This document shows positions 1-8,235 of a stretch of 40,524 nt of DNA, one piece after another (positions within the stretch are counted from its first letter, which is position 1; the number at the start of each line of letters is the position of its first letter). Location: assembly GCA_017642885.1 (NCBI GenBank), contig JAEPOM010000024.1:1-40524 (forward strand), written 5' to 3'. This DNA comes from Henriciella sp. GTDB lineage: Bacteria; Pseudomonadota; Alphaproteobacteria; Caulobacterales; Hyphomonadaceae. A model generated the notes under the pieces. It did not search any database and was not told the origin of the DNA. It saw nothing but the letters and a program-made list of their open reading frames with translations. The position numbers and the translations under genes are program-made.

Positions 1-120
1 CAACATCCCCTGACCGCTCCCTCTCGTTCCAGAGGAAGCTTCTGATCAGAATTATCAGGGGGGTCACTTTTGGACGCCGATCACCCCATAACAGGGGTCA
101 ATCTTGCATGCCGATTCACA
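1..120. mobile_element. End of an IS21-family insertion sequence (partial)
   Basis: Two related terminal repeats are visible: GGGTCACTTTTGGACGCC at about 61-78 and GGGTCAATCTTGCATGCC at about 96-113. The segment closes with ATTCACA at 114-120, which reads TGTGAAT from the other side, the TG...CA style of IS21-family ends. Repeated terminal motifs of this kind are characteristic of IS21 elements. TrbI-type coding sequence begins directly after position 120, so this is the insertion boundary. The transposase genes (istA/istB) lie outside the window; a short open stretch to a stop at 43-45 may be the last codons of one, but it is too short to identify. The family call rests on motif memory, not an alignment. 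Confidence 0.7.
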
Positions 121-428
121 ACACCGCCGGATATGCCGGGCTCGAGGATCGGGTGGACTTCCACACATGGCGGCTGCTGAAGGGGATCGCGCTATCGACC
201 CTGCTCGGCGTCGGTACCGAACTGACCTTCGGCGACGATGAAAGCGATTTGGTCAAGGCATTGCGAGGCTCCGCACAGGACAGCGCCAACCAGGCTGGCC
301 AGAAGCTCACCGAGCGCAATCTCAACATCCAGCCGACTATCAGCATCCGGCCCGGCTGGCCGCTTCGCATCATCGTGCACAAGGACATCGTGTTGCGGCC
401 CTACGGCCAGCGGGAGGTTGTCCAATGA
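121..428 (+). pseudogene. trbI: trbI 3' fragment (conjugal transfer protein TrbI/VirB10 C-terminus)
   Basis: TrbI is the VirB10-like protein that spans the inner and outer membranes in a type IV secretion channel. About 100 C-terminal residues remain: a GYAGLEDRVD segment, the LSTLLGVG helix and the terminal IRPGWPLRIIVHKDI strand typical of the family, against a usual length of roughly 400 residues. The first ATG of the open frame (108) lies inside the IS terminal repeat, and the codons before position 120 do not resemble TrbI. The gene is therefore cut by the insertion sequence and almost certainly non-functional. Its stop overlaps the start of the next gene (ATGA), as in intact trb operons. 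Loss of trbI implies that this copy of the transfer apparatus no longer works unless another supplies it. Confidence 0.85.
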
Positions 429-682
429 CCCTCAAGCTCGACAGGTTGCCAGATCGCGAGGCGGTCAAAATCACCTTCACCGCGGACGCCGACCTGAAGG
501 CGGCGCTCAATGACTATGCCGAGATCTACCAGCGCACCTACGGCCAGAAGGAAAGCGTGGCCGAGCTGATTCCCTTCATGCTGAACGCATTCATGGAGGC
601 CGATCCCGGCTTCCGGCGGGCGCGGAAACAGCTCGCGGAAACCCGTCCGCAATCACCTTCACAGCAATCCAAGGAGACATGA
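425..682 (+). CDS. DUF2274 domain-containing protein
   Basis: This 85-residue protein starts in a four-base ATGA overlap with the end of trbI. It carries the family pattern: LKLDRLPDREAVKITFTADADLKAALNDYAEIY near the N-terminus (quoted here as key words LKLDRLPD, KITFTAD, YAEIY) followed by a LIPFMLNAFMEADPGF helix. DUF2274 proteins are regularly encoded right after trbI in trb conjugation clusters of proteobacterial integrative elements; their biochemical role is unknown. The fold looks like a small ribbon-helix-helix-type or accessory protein, which is inference. The gene is complete, but its upstream promoter in the trb operon is separated by the IS element. Confidence 0.85.
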   Translation: MTLKLDRLPDREAVKITFTADADLKAALNDYAEIYQRTYGQKESVAELIPFMLNAFMEADPGFRRARKQLAETRPQSPSQQSKET

Positions 683-685
683 CCC

Positions 686-1012
686 ATGGCGACCATCGGC
701 AGCTTCACGGCCAGCAAGGACGGCTATACCGGTACCATTCGAACCCTCACCGTCAACGTCAAGGCGAGTATCGTCGCCAATGACAGAAAGGCATCCGAAG
801 GCGCGCCGGATTTTAGGATATTTGCCGGCCGAGGCGAGTTGGGTGCCGCGTGGAAGGCAAAGACCTCTGGCGACGAGCCGCGCGACTATCTGAGCGTGGT
901 GCTCGACGATCCGAGTTTCCCGGAACCGATACGTGCCGCGCTGTTTGAGGAGGACGGGGTGGGGTTTCTGGTTTGGAGGCGATCCAACGACGGGGAGCGT
1001 GAACAAAGCTAA
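686..1012 (+). CDS. DUF736 domain-containing protein
   Basis: This 108-residue protein begins MATIGSFTASKDGYTGTI and contains the central APDFRIFAG segment and the LSVVLDDPSFPEPI motif, all hallmarks of the DUF736 family. Members are small soluble proteins found in alphaproteobacterial plasmids and integrative elements beside conjugation genes; function unknown. An AAGGAGA ribosome-binding site at about 671-677 supports the ATG at 686, three bases after the preceding stop. It marks the end of the mobile-element backbone visible here; after it the cargo region begins. Confidence 0.88.
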   Translation: MATIGSFTASKDGYTGTIRTLTVNVKASIVANDRKASEGAPDFRIFAGRGELGAAWKAKTSGDEPRDYLSVVLDDPSFPEPIRAALFEEDGVGFLVWRRSNDGEREQS

Positions 1013-1603
1013 GTTGAAGACTGGATTAATCGTTCAGGGGATTCGTGCCCGCTAGCTTCCCCTGCATCAACGATTACGTGCGATAGGGCATGTGGAAAGT
1101 AGCTCTCTCAGTGTCGGATAGCCGAGGAGATACCGCATCGCATCCAGCCACGGGAATGTGATGAGTACGAAACCGACCAATCTACATGCTCCAAACTGAT
1201 CAGACGCTGCAATGGAAGCCTTTGGTTCTGCTGCGCTGGTTTATGTTTGCGATGCAACGTCTCAATTATACTGATAGTACTATGCCGCGCGGCGCCTTGA
1301 ATTTGGTGGGCGAGCTCGGCGTCCGGAAGATGACGGGGAGGAGACGTTATCGAGCGTGGGGCATTCTTTGACGGCCGGTGATCCGACGCGGACCGCCTAG
1401 TAAGGGCATCTCACGGCCTGCAGGCCGATCAATGGGTGACAGACTCCGTCTAGGAAGCGAATCCGTTCAGTCAGCGATCTTGCTCATTGACTGCCGCATA
1501 AGCGCAATCCCTTTGCGGACACCATTCTCTTGCTGCTCTCATCATGGCATGATGACTCAAGTCATTGCTGGATAAGCAAACAAATTCAAAGGAGTCCATC
1601 TGT
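1013..1603. other. Intergenic region between conjugation backbone and cargo operon
   Basis: About 590 bases without a convincing gene. Two small open frames (1186-1371 and 1378-1575, plus strand) have no ribosome-binding site or recognisable protein pattern and are probably chance. The right-hand end holds two overlapping palindromes at 1539-1565, listed separately. No tRNA, insertion-sequence end or clear terminator was seen. Confidence 0.5.
1539..1565. promoter_or_regulatory. Two overlapping perfect palindromes upstream of the six-gene operon
   Basis: TCATCATG-G-CATGATGA at 1539-1555 is a perfect 17-base palindrome with one central base. It overlaps ATGACT-CA-AGTCAT at 1552-1565, a second perfect palindrome with six-base arms. 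They lie 38 to 65 bases upstream of the first ATG (1604) of the operon. Dyads at this position commonly bind a dimeric regulator; no regulator gene sits in the operon itself, so the binding protein is unknown. Confidence 0.45.
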
Positions 1604-2200
1604 ATGTCCAAACTCATCTTTGACGTAGACGGTGTCCTGATCACCTACGAAAAGAATTTTGCTGAAGCATATTCTGATGAGTTCGGGATAGAAATTTCGA
1701 AGATTTATGAGTTTTTTGCAAACGACTATTACGAGTGCGCTATCGGTCAAGCCGAATTGCACGATAAGATCGAGAAGTATGTTGAGAGATGGGGGTGGCC
1801 AGGCGATGCGGGGTCACTAATCCAATACTGGTTTGATTCACAAAGTACGGTCAACGCACCTCTCCTGGACTTGATCGGAACGGCCAGACGGTCCGGTCAC
1901 GAGTGCTACGTGGCATCCGATCAAGACGCATTGAGGTCCGACTACGTGCAGCGATTGGTCGACATCAAACGTGGTTTCGACGGCGCCTTCTTTTCTTGCG
2001 ACGTGGGCGCGACCAAAACGCAGTCGGCCTTTTTTGAACGTGTCCTTGGAGAGCTTGGCCCCGAGTCTGGAGAACTGTTTTTTTGGGATGACAACCCGAA
2101 AAACGTCGCTGCTGCTAGGCAGGCGGGCATAGAAGCTGAAGTGTATACGTCGTTCGACGGTTTCCGGAAGCCTTTTTCCGATCGGTTCTTGAAGCGATGA
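1604..2200 (+). CDS. HAD-superfamily phosphatase-like hydrolase
   Basis: This 198-residue protein carries a complete HAD active site. The DxD motif is D7-V-D9 in IFDVDGVL, a Ser follows in CYVASDQD (about 105), the Lys is near 138 and the acidic pair is D162-D163 in FFWDDNPKN. It would be expected to remove phosphate from a small phosphorylated substrate in the cytoplasm, with Mg2+. The start at 1604 is preferred over a TTG at 1565 because AAAGGAG (about 1588-1594) lies just before it and DxD then sits at the usual distance from the N-terminus. It is the first gene of a six-gene operon, with 22 bases to the next. The substrate cannot be read; context suggests a phosphorylated sugar, amino-sugar or nucleotide. 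Confidence 0.8.
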   Translation: MSKLIFDVDGVLITYEKNFAEAYSDEFGIEISKIYEFFANDYYECAIGQAELHDKIEKYVERWGWPGDAGSLIQYWFDSQSTVNAPLLDLIGTARRSGHECYVASDQDALRSDYVQRLVDIKRGFDGAFFSCDVGATKTQSAFFERVLGELGPESGELFFWDDNPKNVAAARQAGIEAEVYTSFDGFRKPFSDRFLKR

Positions 2201-2222
2201 TTGCTGTATTGAGGGTTAAATC

Positions 2223-3485
2223 TTGAGTGCAGAAGTTCTAATTTCCTACAATTATGAAGCGCCGGGGAGACATCGGATCTATTCCGGTGGCCATGGAGTG
2301 TATTTATTTTCCCGAGACGGTAGAAAAATCTTTGACGGTCTTTCAGGATCGATGAATGCAAATCTCGGTCACGGCAACAAAGCAGTCGCGGCGGCGATGG
2401 CTAGCCAGGCAGTCGGGATAACCTCCGTTCCGTCAGTGGCAGGCGACGTCAGTGAAGACTGCGTATTCTTGGCGGAAAAGCTATGTCGTTATCTTGGGGT
2501 GGTCGACAACAGCTGCTCGTTCGCATCGAGCGGGTCGGAAGCAACCGAGACGGCGTTGGCCATTGTCTGGAAATACTGGTCGGAAATGGGTCGGCCGGGC
2601 AAGAGCAAGATATTGTCTCTTGATGGTAGCTATCACGGCTGCACGCTCGGCGCACTGGCAATAACGGGGCGCTCTGAAGAGCATGTCGACGTCCCGATCT
2701 TACCGGGTCTTCGACTAGCTCTACCCTCTTGGGATCCGTCCGACGATTCGCGGGTGTCAGCAGCGTTGGGGGAGTTGCTGGCCTCTACGGGTAGCGAATC
2801 CGTTGCCGCCATTTTTCTCGAGCCTGTCATGGGCTTAGCCGGGATGGTTCCAGCGGCGCTGAACGATATTCGAAAAGTGGTTAGCATCTGCCACTCGAAC
2901 GACATTTTGGTTGTCCTCGACGAAGCTCTGACTGGCCTGGGACGAGCAGGGTATCAGACAGCAGCGGAGATGTACGGGATCGACCATGATCTCCTGCTTG
3001 TATCGAAGGGACTCGGATGCGGATTTGTCCCAATCGCAGCTACTTGCATCGCTCCTCAAGTCTCGTCGATCGTGGAGGGGGCTTTGCCCTCACTTCGACA
3101 TGGTCACACGTCGTCCGGCAATCCGGTCGCGGCACGTATCGCTTCTGCCGTGATCGACGAACTGGAAGCGCATAACGCGACGCATAATGCTCGTCGGATG
3201 GAGAGTATTTTCAAAGAGCAAATGGCCTCACGAGTTGTGGAACTTCATGAAAAGTGTGCCGTTCGTGCCACCGGGCTATGCCTTGCTGTTGAGACTGATG
3301 ATTCCGTTTATGCTCAGCGCGTACGACAAAATGCCTTCGACCTAGGCCTTCGGATAAGAGCAATTGATGGCAATATCATTGCTTGCCCACCCTTGGTAGT
3401 AACGGAACACGAACTCGCCGAAATGGCTGACCTGTTGTCCCGCGCGCTTTTGATGACCGAGAGAACTCGACCGGCGGAGGTTTAG
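2223..3485 (+). CDS. Class III PLP-dependent aminotransferase
   Basis: The 420-residue length and fold pattern match class III aminotransferases of the glutamate-1-semialdehyde aminomutase / ornithine aminotransferase type. Visible are FDGLSGSMNANLGHG near residue 37, SGSEATETAL (103-112), SYHG (136-139), LDEALTGLGR with the PLP-pyridine Asp at 233, and the Schiff-base Lys262 in SKGLGCGF. All catalytic residues seem present. The start is TTG at 2223; no better ATG lies upstream. It would transfer an amino group to an aldehyde or ketone. In an operon otherwise devoted to nucleoside and phosphate chemistry, an oxidised or ring-opened sugar is a possible substrate (inference). Three bases separate it from the next gene. 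Confidence 0.85.
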   Translation: MSAEVLISYNYEAPGRHRIYSGGHGVYLFSRDGRKIFDGLSGSMNANLGHGNKAVAAAMASQAVGITSVPSVAGDVSEDCVFLAEKLCRYLGVVDNSCSFASSGSEATETALAIVWKYWSEMGRPGKSKILSLDGSYHGCTLGALAITGRSEEHVDVPILPGLRLALPSWDPSDDSRVSAALGELLASTGSESVAAIFLEPVMGLAGMVPAALNDIRKVVSICHSNDILVVLDEALTGLGRAGYQTAAEMYGIDHDLLLVSKGLGCGFVPIAATCIAPQVSSIVEGALPSLRHGHTSSGNPVAARIASAVIDELEAHNATHNARRMESIFKEQMASRVVELHEKCAVRATGLCLAVETDDSVYAQRVRQNAFDLGLRIRAIDGNIIACPPLVVTEHELAEMADLLSRALLMTERTRPAEV

Positions 3486-3488
3486 CAC

Positions 3489-5777
3489 GTGACGCAAATT
3501 CCAGGATCCGTCTACCATCCCGGACTGGCCATTCTCACGGCTCTTCCTAAAGAGTACGCAGCAGTCAAGGCATTACTCGATCACCCACTCACCCACACAG
3601 AAACCGACCACCGGGGAACGCGGCACTATACCTTCGGCACAGTTGCGGGACGCGGTGGTGGTCGGCACCATATCGCCCTGACGATGGTCGGCGTTGGCAA
3701 CAACATATCAGCAGTCGCGACCACGCAGCTTCTCAACGATCTACCCAGCGTACATACGCTGATCTTGTCGGGAATAGCGGGCGGAGTGCCCAATGCAGGC
3801 AAAGCCGAGGACCATGTTCGCCTCGGCGACATTGTGGTCTCCAGCGAACGCGGCATTATTCAGTACGACTTCGTAAAGGACGAAACAGAGAAGCCTGATC
3901 CGCGGCACCCACCGCGGCCCGCGAACTCAAATCTGGTTCGCGCCGCCCGAATGATGGAAGCTGATGCTCTCTCAGGTGCTCGCCCTTGGGATGGATTTAT
4001 CGAACAAGTACTATCCATGCTCAAATGGACACGTCCTTCGGAAACCACGGATCGTTTGGCTTCGTCGGACGACCCTGCCGTATTTCTGCAGCACCCGAGG
4101 GATCCCCTGCGGATTAGAAGGCGACCACGCGTATTTCTCGGTCCGATTGCATCGGCCAACACGCTACTGAAGTCACCTAAGCGACGTGATCTGCTTCGAG
4201 ATTCGTTTGGTGTTAAAGCAGTTGAAATGGAGGGCTCGGGAACTGCCGATGCGGCATGGATGTCGCAGGCTCAACATTTTGTGGTTCGTGGCATCTGCGA
4301 CTACTGCGATACCCGAAAAGGCGACGACTGGCAGAATTATGCCGCAGCAGCGGCCGCCGGATATGTGGCGGCGATCCTTGGGATGATCGACCCATCGGAA
4401 TGGGCCACAAGAACTCCCTCGGGAGCGAACCTCGTCCGAGCGGAAGCGGCACGTCCGCGAAACGGCCATTCTGACTCGGGTGGGAAAAGCAATGGAACGC
4501 TCGAGCGGATCGACGAGGCGCATAATCGCTTGCGATCTTTGCAGGCCGAGAATGGAAACCAGGCATCACTCTTGGTTCCTATGATCAGCTGGCTTGCATC
4601 GATCGACAGGAAGTTTCACGAAAACCGCCTGCTGGCACGAGAGGAGCAAGCTCTAATAGCTGTTCACGAAGAAGTACGCCGGACCCGTTCCAATTCCCAT
4701 CAAGGAGGTAGCACGGTAACGCCGATCGAGCGTCTCTCGTTGAGCCTATTGGAGCGCTACGAAAGTTGTCCGGTCTTGCGAGCGAACTGGGAAGTGCGGT
4801 GTGCGATCGGAAACTCGTTGACGCAGGCAATGTCGTCGAACGGGCGAGGGATGCGGTCAAGTTTGATATCAGAAATGATGCAACTTTCGACCTTGAGCGA
4901 AAACTGGGATGTCGCACAACTGCTATTTGACGCACTCCACCATACTGAGCACTTGAACGGAGAGAGCCGCGACTTCTTGATGGCCACGGCAATGGAACAT
5001 GACCACAAACAGGTGCGCTGGAACGCGGCCGCTGCGCTCAAGTCGGTTAGGTTGTCCTCTAGCGACCTTCGCCAACTTCTAACCAAGTTGCTTCGTGATC
5101 CATCATCCTGGGTGGTTAAAGAGCTAATTGACGTTGGGCTCAGGAACCAAGAGGTGATGTCGGAGCTTGAGAGCAAAGAGAACGCCCCAATGGTTTTGGG
5201 GCTCCTCGAACAAGACGATCAGCTTCTCGAACACACAGTTCTATCACTTAGCGCTCTCGGTCAGAGCGAGTTTGTACCGCATCTTACTGACATCGTGCGA
5301 GGGTCGGTGAGCGATGAGTCCGAAGCAGGAAATAGCCGGCGGCTTATGGCGGAAGATTTCCGCAGGGTTGAGAAACTCAAGGTTGGTCTAAAAGGGCAGC
5401 ACGGCAAACTGTATAAGGCGGCCGAACGAGTTGTTGCCCACCGGCTGACAGACCCGAGCGTTGAGCGCAAACAGAGCGCGATCTTGGGCTACCTGCATTC
5501 AACGCATGACGCGTTGGCTTGGGCGAGCGTAAGGGCGCTGTTTGGCGGAAAGCTGGACGAATGCCCCGATGACTTCCTCGACACAGCTCTCTCTGACATG
5601 TTGACGAGTCCTTCCGAGTGGATACGCCGGGAGTGCGTTGAAGAAGCTTTGCGCCTTGAAGACGGCCGCCGAAAATATCTGGCGCTTCGGCAGATAGAAA
5701 CGCACCGGAACGAACTAGCGCGGGTTGATGAAATACGACCCTACCTCGTCGACATTGGTATGCAATTCGAAGGGTAG
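3489..5777 (+). CDS. Nucleoside phosphorylase-like domain fused to HEAT-repeat region
   Basis: The 762-residue protein has two parts. Residues about 10-300 form a PNP/UDP-phosphorylase (MTA/SAH-nucleosidase-like) domain: LTALPKEY near the start, LSGIAGG (purine-phosphorylase glycine loop), VEMEGSG (the ribose-contacting Met-Glu) and RGICDYCD followed by DDWQNYAAAAAAGY. This version is known as an N-terminal effector or sensor domain in bacterial and fungal NLR-type conflict proteins. Residues about 420-755 are alpha-helical pairs resembling HEAT repeats (for example around LLRDPSSWVVKELIDVGL). No P-loop NTPase lies between, unlike the NLR architecture. The start is GTG at 3489 with CGGAGG just upstream. 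It probably cleaves or senses a nucleoside, with the HEAT part binding a partner or nucleic acid. Confidence 0.8.
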   Translation: MTQIPGSVYHPGLAILTALPKEYAAVKALLDHPLTHTETDHRGTRHYTFGTVAGRGGGRHHIALTMVGVGNNISAVATTQLLNDLPSVHTLILSGIAGGVPNAGKAEDHVRLGDIVVSSERGIIQYDFVKDETEKPDPRHPPRPANSNLVRAARMMEADALSGARPWDGFIEQVLSMLKWTRPSETTDRLASSDDPAVFLQHPRDPLRIRRRPRVFLGPIASANTLLKSPKRRDLLRDSFGVKAVEMEGSGTADAAWMSQAQHFVVRGICDYCDTRKGDDWQNYAAAAAAGYVAAILGMIDPSEWATRTPSGANLVRAEAARPRNGHSDSGGKSNGTLERIDEAHNRLRSLQAENGNQASLLVPMISWLASIDRKFHENRLLAREEQALIAVHEEVRRTRSNSHQGGSTVTPIERLSLSLLERYESCPVLRANWEVRCAIGNSLTQAMSSNGRGMRSSLISEMMQLSTLSENWDVAQLLFDALHHTEHLNGESRDFLMATAMEHDHKQVRWNAAAALKSVRLSSSDLRQLLTKLLRDPSSWVVKELIDVGLRNQEVMSELESKENAPMVLGLLEQDDQLLEHTVLSLSALGQSEFVPHLTDIVRGSVSDESEAGNSRRLMAEDFRRVEKLKVGLKGQHGKLYKAAERVVAHRLTDPSVERKQSAILGYLHSTHDALAWASVRALFGGKLDECPDDFLDTALSDMLTSPSEWIRRECVEEALRLEDGRRKYLALRQIETHRNELARVDEIRPYLVDIGMQFEG

Positions 5778-5779
5778 CT

Positions 5780-6724
5780 ATGGAGGACGTTCTTGTCTTA
5801 GGCACGATTGGTCGCGAAAGAGTTCACAGCTTCGGCACAACATCCACAGTCGTTCCGGGCGGAACCGCCCATCATGCGATTGAGGCCATTCTGCGGGCCG
5901 GAGTGACGCGACCTTTGCTTGTTTCCATTCGTGGAAACGATCTTTCTGAGGCCGAAATTGTTGATCAATTGAGCGCGCCAGTCGATACGTTCGCCCTTCA
6001 TCAAAGGACGGATTTGCCGTCATTCTATTGGGAGGCAGAGTACAAAGAAAGTTTCGAGGAGAGTACAACCATTGCGCTGGAGAACCGTCTCCTTGACGGA
6101 TTTATGCCCGATTGGAATGCTCTCGGAAAAAGGTTTCCGAGCATTCGCTACTGTTACTTGGCAGCATTCGATCCGAATGTGCAAATCTCTTGCGCACGCT
6201 ATTTCGGAAACACTTTTGTTGTCTCCGAGACGCTGGAATACTGGATAGAGCGGGACCGACAGGGGGTTTTAGATCTTGCGAGGGAGTCAAATGGCTTTGT
6301 CGTCACGGAGCGTGAGTTTCGTGCGCTCTGGGGGTTTGCCGCTCGGCCGGACATGCCACTGACGCATGTCGCCGATGTCCTTCAACAGTGTAGCCTCGAT
6401 TTCCTCATCATAACCTTCGCTGACCGCGGCAGCCGAGTATTCCAGAGCGAAGGAACGTTCATCATGCCGGCCTTAGCCTGTAAAACCGTAGACTCCACGG
6501 GTGCCGGTAACGCCTTCTCTGGTGGAATTGTCGGTTATCTTGCGCAACACGGGGTTTATGAGCGAGCACGGCTACCCGACGCGGTCTCATTTGGTACCGG
6601 ATTGGCTAGTCTGCAGGTACGGGATTTCGGGAACCGTGCTCTGCGAATGGCGAGCCATTCCGAGATAGAGGACTTGCGACAAGAAGCGAGGAACGGCATT
6701 CAATGGCTTAATCTTGGGGGGTAG
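5780..6724 (+). CDS. PfkB/ribokinase-family protein with altered catalytic motif
   Basis: This 314-residue protein has PfkB-family features: an N-terminal VPGGTAHHA segment (26-33), ITFADRGSRVF (211-221) and the C-terminal signature VDSTGAGNAF (237-246). In the family this last motif is DTTGAGDAF, whose Asp is the catalytic base that activates the substrate hydroxyl. Here it is Asn244 (codon AAC), so the protein may be catalytically weak, inactive, or a ligand-binding relative. Known substrates are sugars and nucleosides. The gene starts two bases after the preceding stop with GAAGGG as ribosome-binding site. Its position between a nucleoside phosphorylase and a nucleotide kinase fits a nucleoside or pentose ligand (inference). 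Confidence 0.8.
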   Translation: MEDVLVLGTIGRERVHSFGTTSTVVPGGTAHHAIEAILRAGVTRPLLVSIRGNDLSEAEIVDQLSAPVDTFALHQRTDLPSFYWEAEYKESFEESTTIALENRLLDGFMPDWNALGKRFPSIRYCYLAAFDPNVQISCARYFGNTFVVSETLEYWIERDRQGVLDLARESNGFVVTEREFRALWGFAARPDMPLTHVADVLQQCSLDFLIITFADRGSRVFQSEGTFIMPALACKTVDSTGAGNAFSGGIVGYLAQHGVYERARLPDAVSFGTGLASLQVRDFGNRALRMASHSEIEDLRQEARNGIQWLNLGG

Positions 6725-6728
6725 AGAA

Positions 6729-7364
6729 GTGATCATCAAATTCGACGGAGTCGATGGCTGCGGGAAGTCGACGCTCAGCACGGCCGTCGCCGAATCTCTG
6801 ATCGGCAAAGGGTACAGAGTGGCAGTCGCAAGCGAATTCGCGTCGCCCACCCTTCTTGAAAGCAAATCCGCTGAGGCTACCCCAATCCCCACATTGCAGA
6901 TCCGAGAGGCTGTGCTTGATCCAGCGTTCAATTGCGACGACGTTGAGCGCCAGCTCTTGCTTCATTTCCTTAGCAGGCGACGCAACCGCGTAGAATTGCC
7001 TTTCCTCAATGCTCACAATGACTACGTAGTCGTAGATCGATCAACTTTGAGCAACTACGCCTATGCAGCAGCCTTGAGCCGGAGATTGACAAGTCTTTCA
7101 GACATAGCGGTCGGCGACATCGAGACGGCAGATCTGATATTCTGGATTGATACTCCAGTTAGCCTATGCGCTGAGCGCCTGTCGGCCCGAGCCCGCGATG
7201 CGGTAGAAAAGAAGGGGGTCGCGTACTTCGAAAAGGTTCGCGGGCAATTCCAGCAATACGCAACTGAAAACGATACGACTCGTACGCTAGATGGCCGGTC
7301 CAAGATTGAGGCACTAGTAGGCGAGGTGTTGTTGGAAATTGAAGGGCGCAAAAGCAATGCGTGA
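6729..7364 (+). CDS. Thymidylate kinase-like P-loop kinase
   Basis: This 211-residue protein starts with MIIKFDGVDGCGKSTL, whose GVDGCGKST is a Walker A loop in the form used by dTMP and deoxynucleoside kinases. VVDRSTLSNY matches the DR substrate-binding motif, and IDTPVSLCAERLSAR matches the region after Walker B. It probably phosphorylates a nucleoside monophosphate with ATP. The GTG at 6729 is chosen because GGGGGG (about 6715-6721) precedes it and the P-loop then falls at the normal position; TTG at 6714 would add five residues. It is unlikely to be the housekeeping Tmk: it sits in an accessory operon and the sequence is divergent. It overlaps the next gene by eight bases. Confidence 0.78.
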   Translation: MIIKFDGVDGCGKSTLSTAVAESLIGKGYRVAVASEFASPTLLESKSAEATPIPTLQIREAVLDPAFNCDDVERQLLLHFLSRRRNRVELPFLNAHNDYVVVDRSTLSNYAYAAALSRRLTSLSDIAVGDIETADLIFWIDTPVSLCAERLSARARDAVEKKGVAYFEKVRGQFQQYATENDTTRTLDGRSKIEALVGEVLLEIEGRKSNA

Positions 7365-8088
7365 GTACACTGAATCTGTACATCGCGCTCTATCTGCAAT
7401 GGCCCTAGAGGGTGGGCCAACGGCCAGATCCTATTCCGACAACAGACTGACTGAAATCCTCGGAACCGAATCGGCACTACGGATTATTCGTGAGACCCTC
7501 GACGACGATCAGGCGTTGTCAGAGACAGCTGCGCGCTCTTACACACATACGAACGGTTTCGATAAGCTCACCCTTCTCTCCGGCCAAGAACCGGAGTTTA
7601 AGCTGCGACTGCACGCGTGGTGGCCGGGCGGGAATAGTGGCAAGAACGGTGAGTTCATCCATAACCATCGCTGGTTCTTCCGCTCTACAACTCTTACAGG
7701 AACCGTTCACGTTGAAACGTTTACGCAAAGGGATGGCGGCGACCCCATGTACCGCCACGAATACATGCCGCGCGATGATGCGAGTCAGATGTATGGCCTG
7801 AAAGTCATCGGGCGATCAAGCCTTGCGTCGGATATGATGCTCACGCTGACGCCAGGAAGCACGTATACAATGGGTCCGGATCTTCTACACCGCGTCATCC
7901 AGGCAGATGAGGTTGCAGCAATTACCCTTTTTGTGAGATGGGCAACGATTCAGCCGACAGCGTCGGTGTTCGCGCAATCTCCAATCCTTGACGAACGCAT
8001 CCTTTCGGTTCCTTCATTTAGCCGTGATCAGCTGCGGCGAAAGCTACAAGATATCGTTGCTGTGCTAGACCAAAGATCGCCGGCATAA
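7357..8088 (+). CDS. Cupin-fold protein, cysteine dioxygenase-like
   Basis: This 243-residue protein shows a cupin metal site. FIHNHRWFF (His at about 102 and 104) follows the strand LRLHAWWPG, and the second cupin motif supplies a His in DLLHRVIQ (about 178). The double-stranded beta-helix is flanked by about 60 N-terminal helical residues. This layout resembles cysteine-dioxygenase-type cupins, which bind Fe(II) and oxidise or isomerise small molecules. ATG at 7357 is preferred over 7339 because GAAGGG precedes it. The eight-base overlap with the kinase implies translational coupling. It is the last gene of the operon; after it comes 147 bp of convergent spacer. Substrate unknown. Confidence 0.65.
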   Translation: MREYTESVHRALSAMALEGGPTARSYSDNRLTEILGTESALRIIRETLDDDQALSETAARSYTHTNGFDKLTLLSGQEPEFKLRLHAWWPGGNSGKNGEFIHNHRWFFRSTTLTGTVHVETFTQRDGGDPMYRHEYMPRDDASQMYGLKVIGRSSLASDMMLTLTPGSTYTMGPDLLHRVIQADEVAAITLFVRWATIQPTASVFAQSPILDERILSVPSFSRDQLRRKLQDIVAVLDQRSPA

Positions 8089-8235
8089 ATTTGGTTCCAT
8101 CCATTGCTTCGTCACGCGCAGTAGCCTCAGAAAGGAACACGGAATGTGGCATCGAAAGGACAAAGCGTCCATGAGGGTTACACACTGGTTTGCTTTACTG
8201 CTGGTGTCAGCCGCCGGTAGACCCGACGACGCAGG

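Noticed and set aside
1186-1575. Two short open frames in the 1013-1603 spacer
   Set aside because: No ribosome-binding site, no family pattern, and the second covers the palindromes; treated as non-coding.
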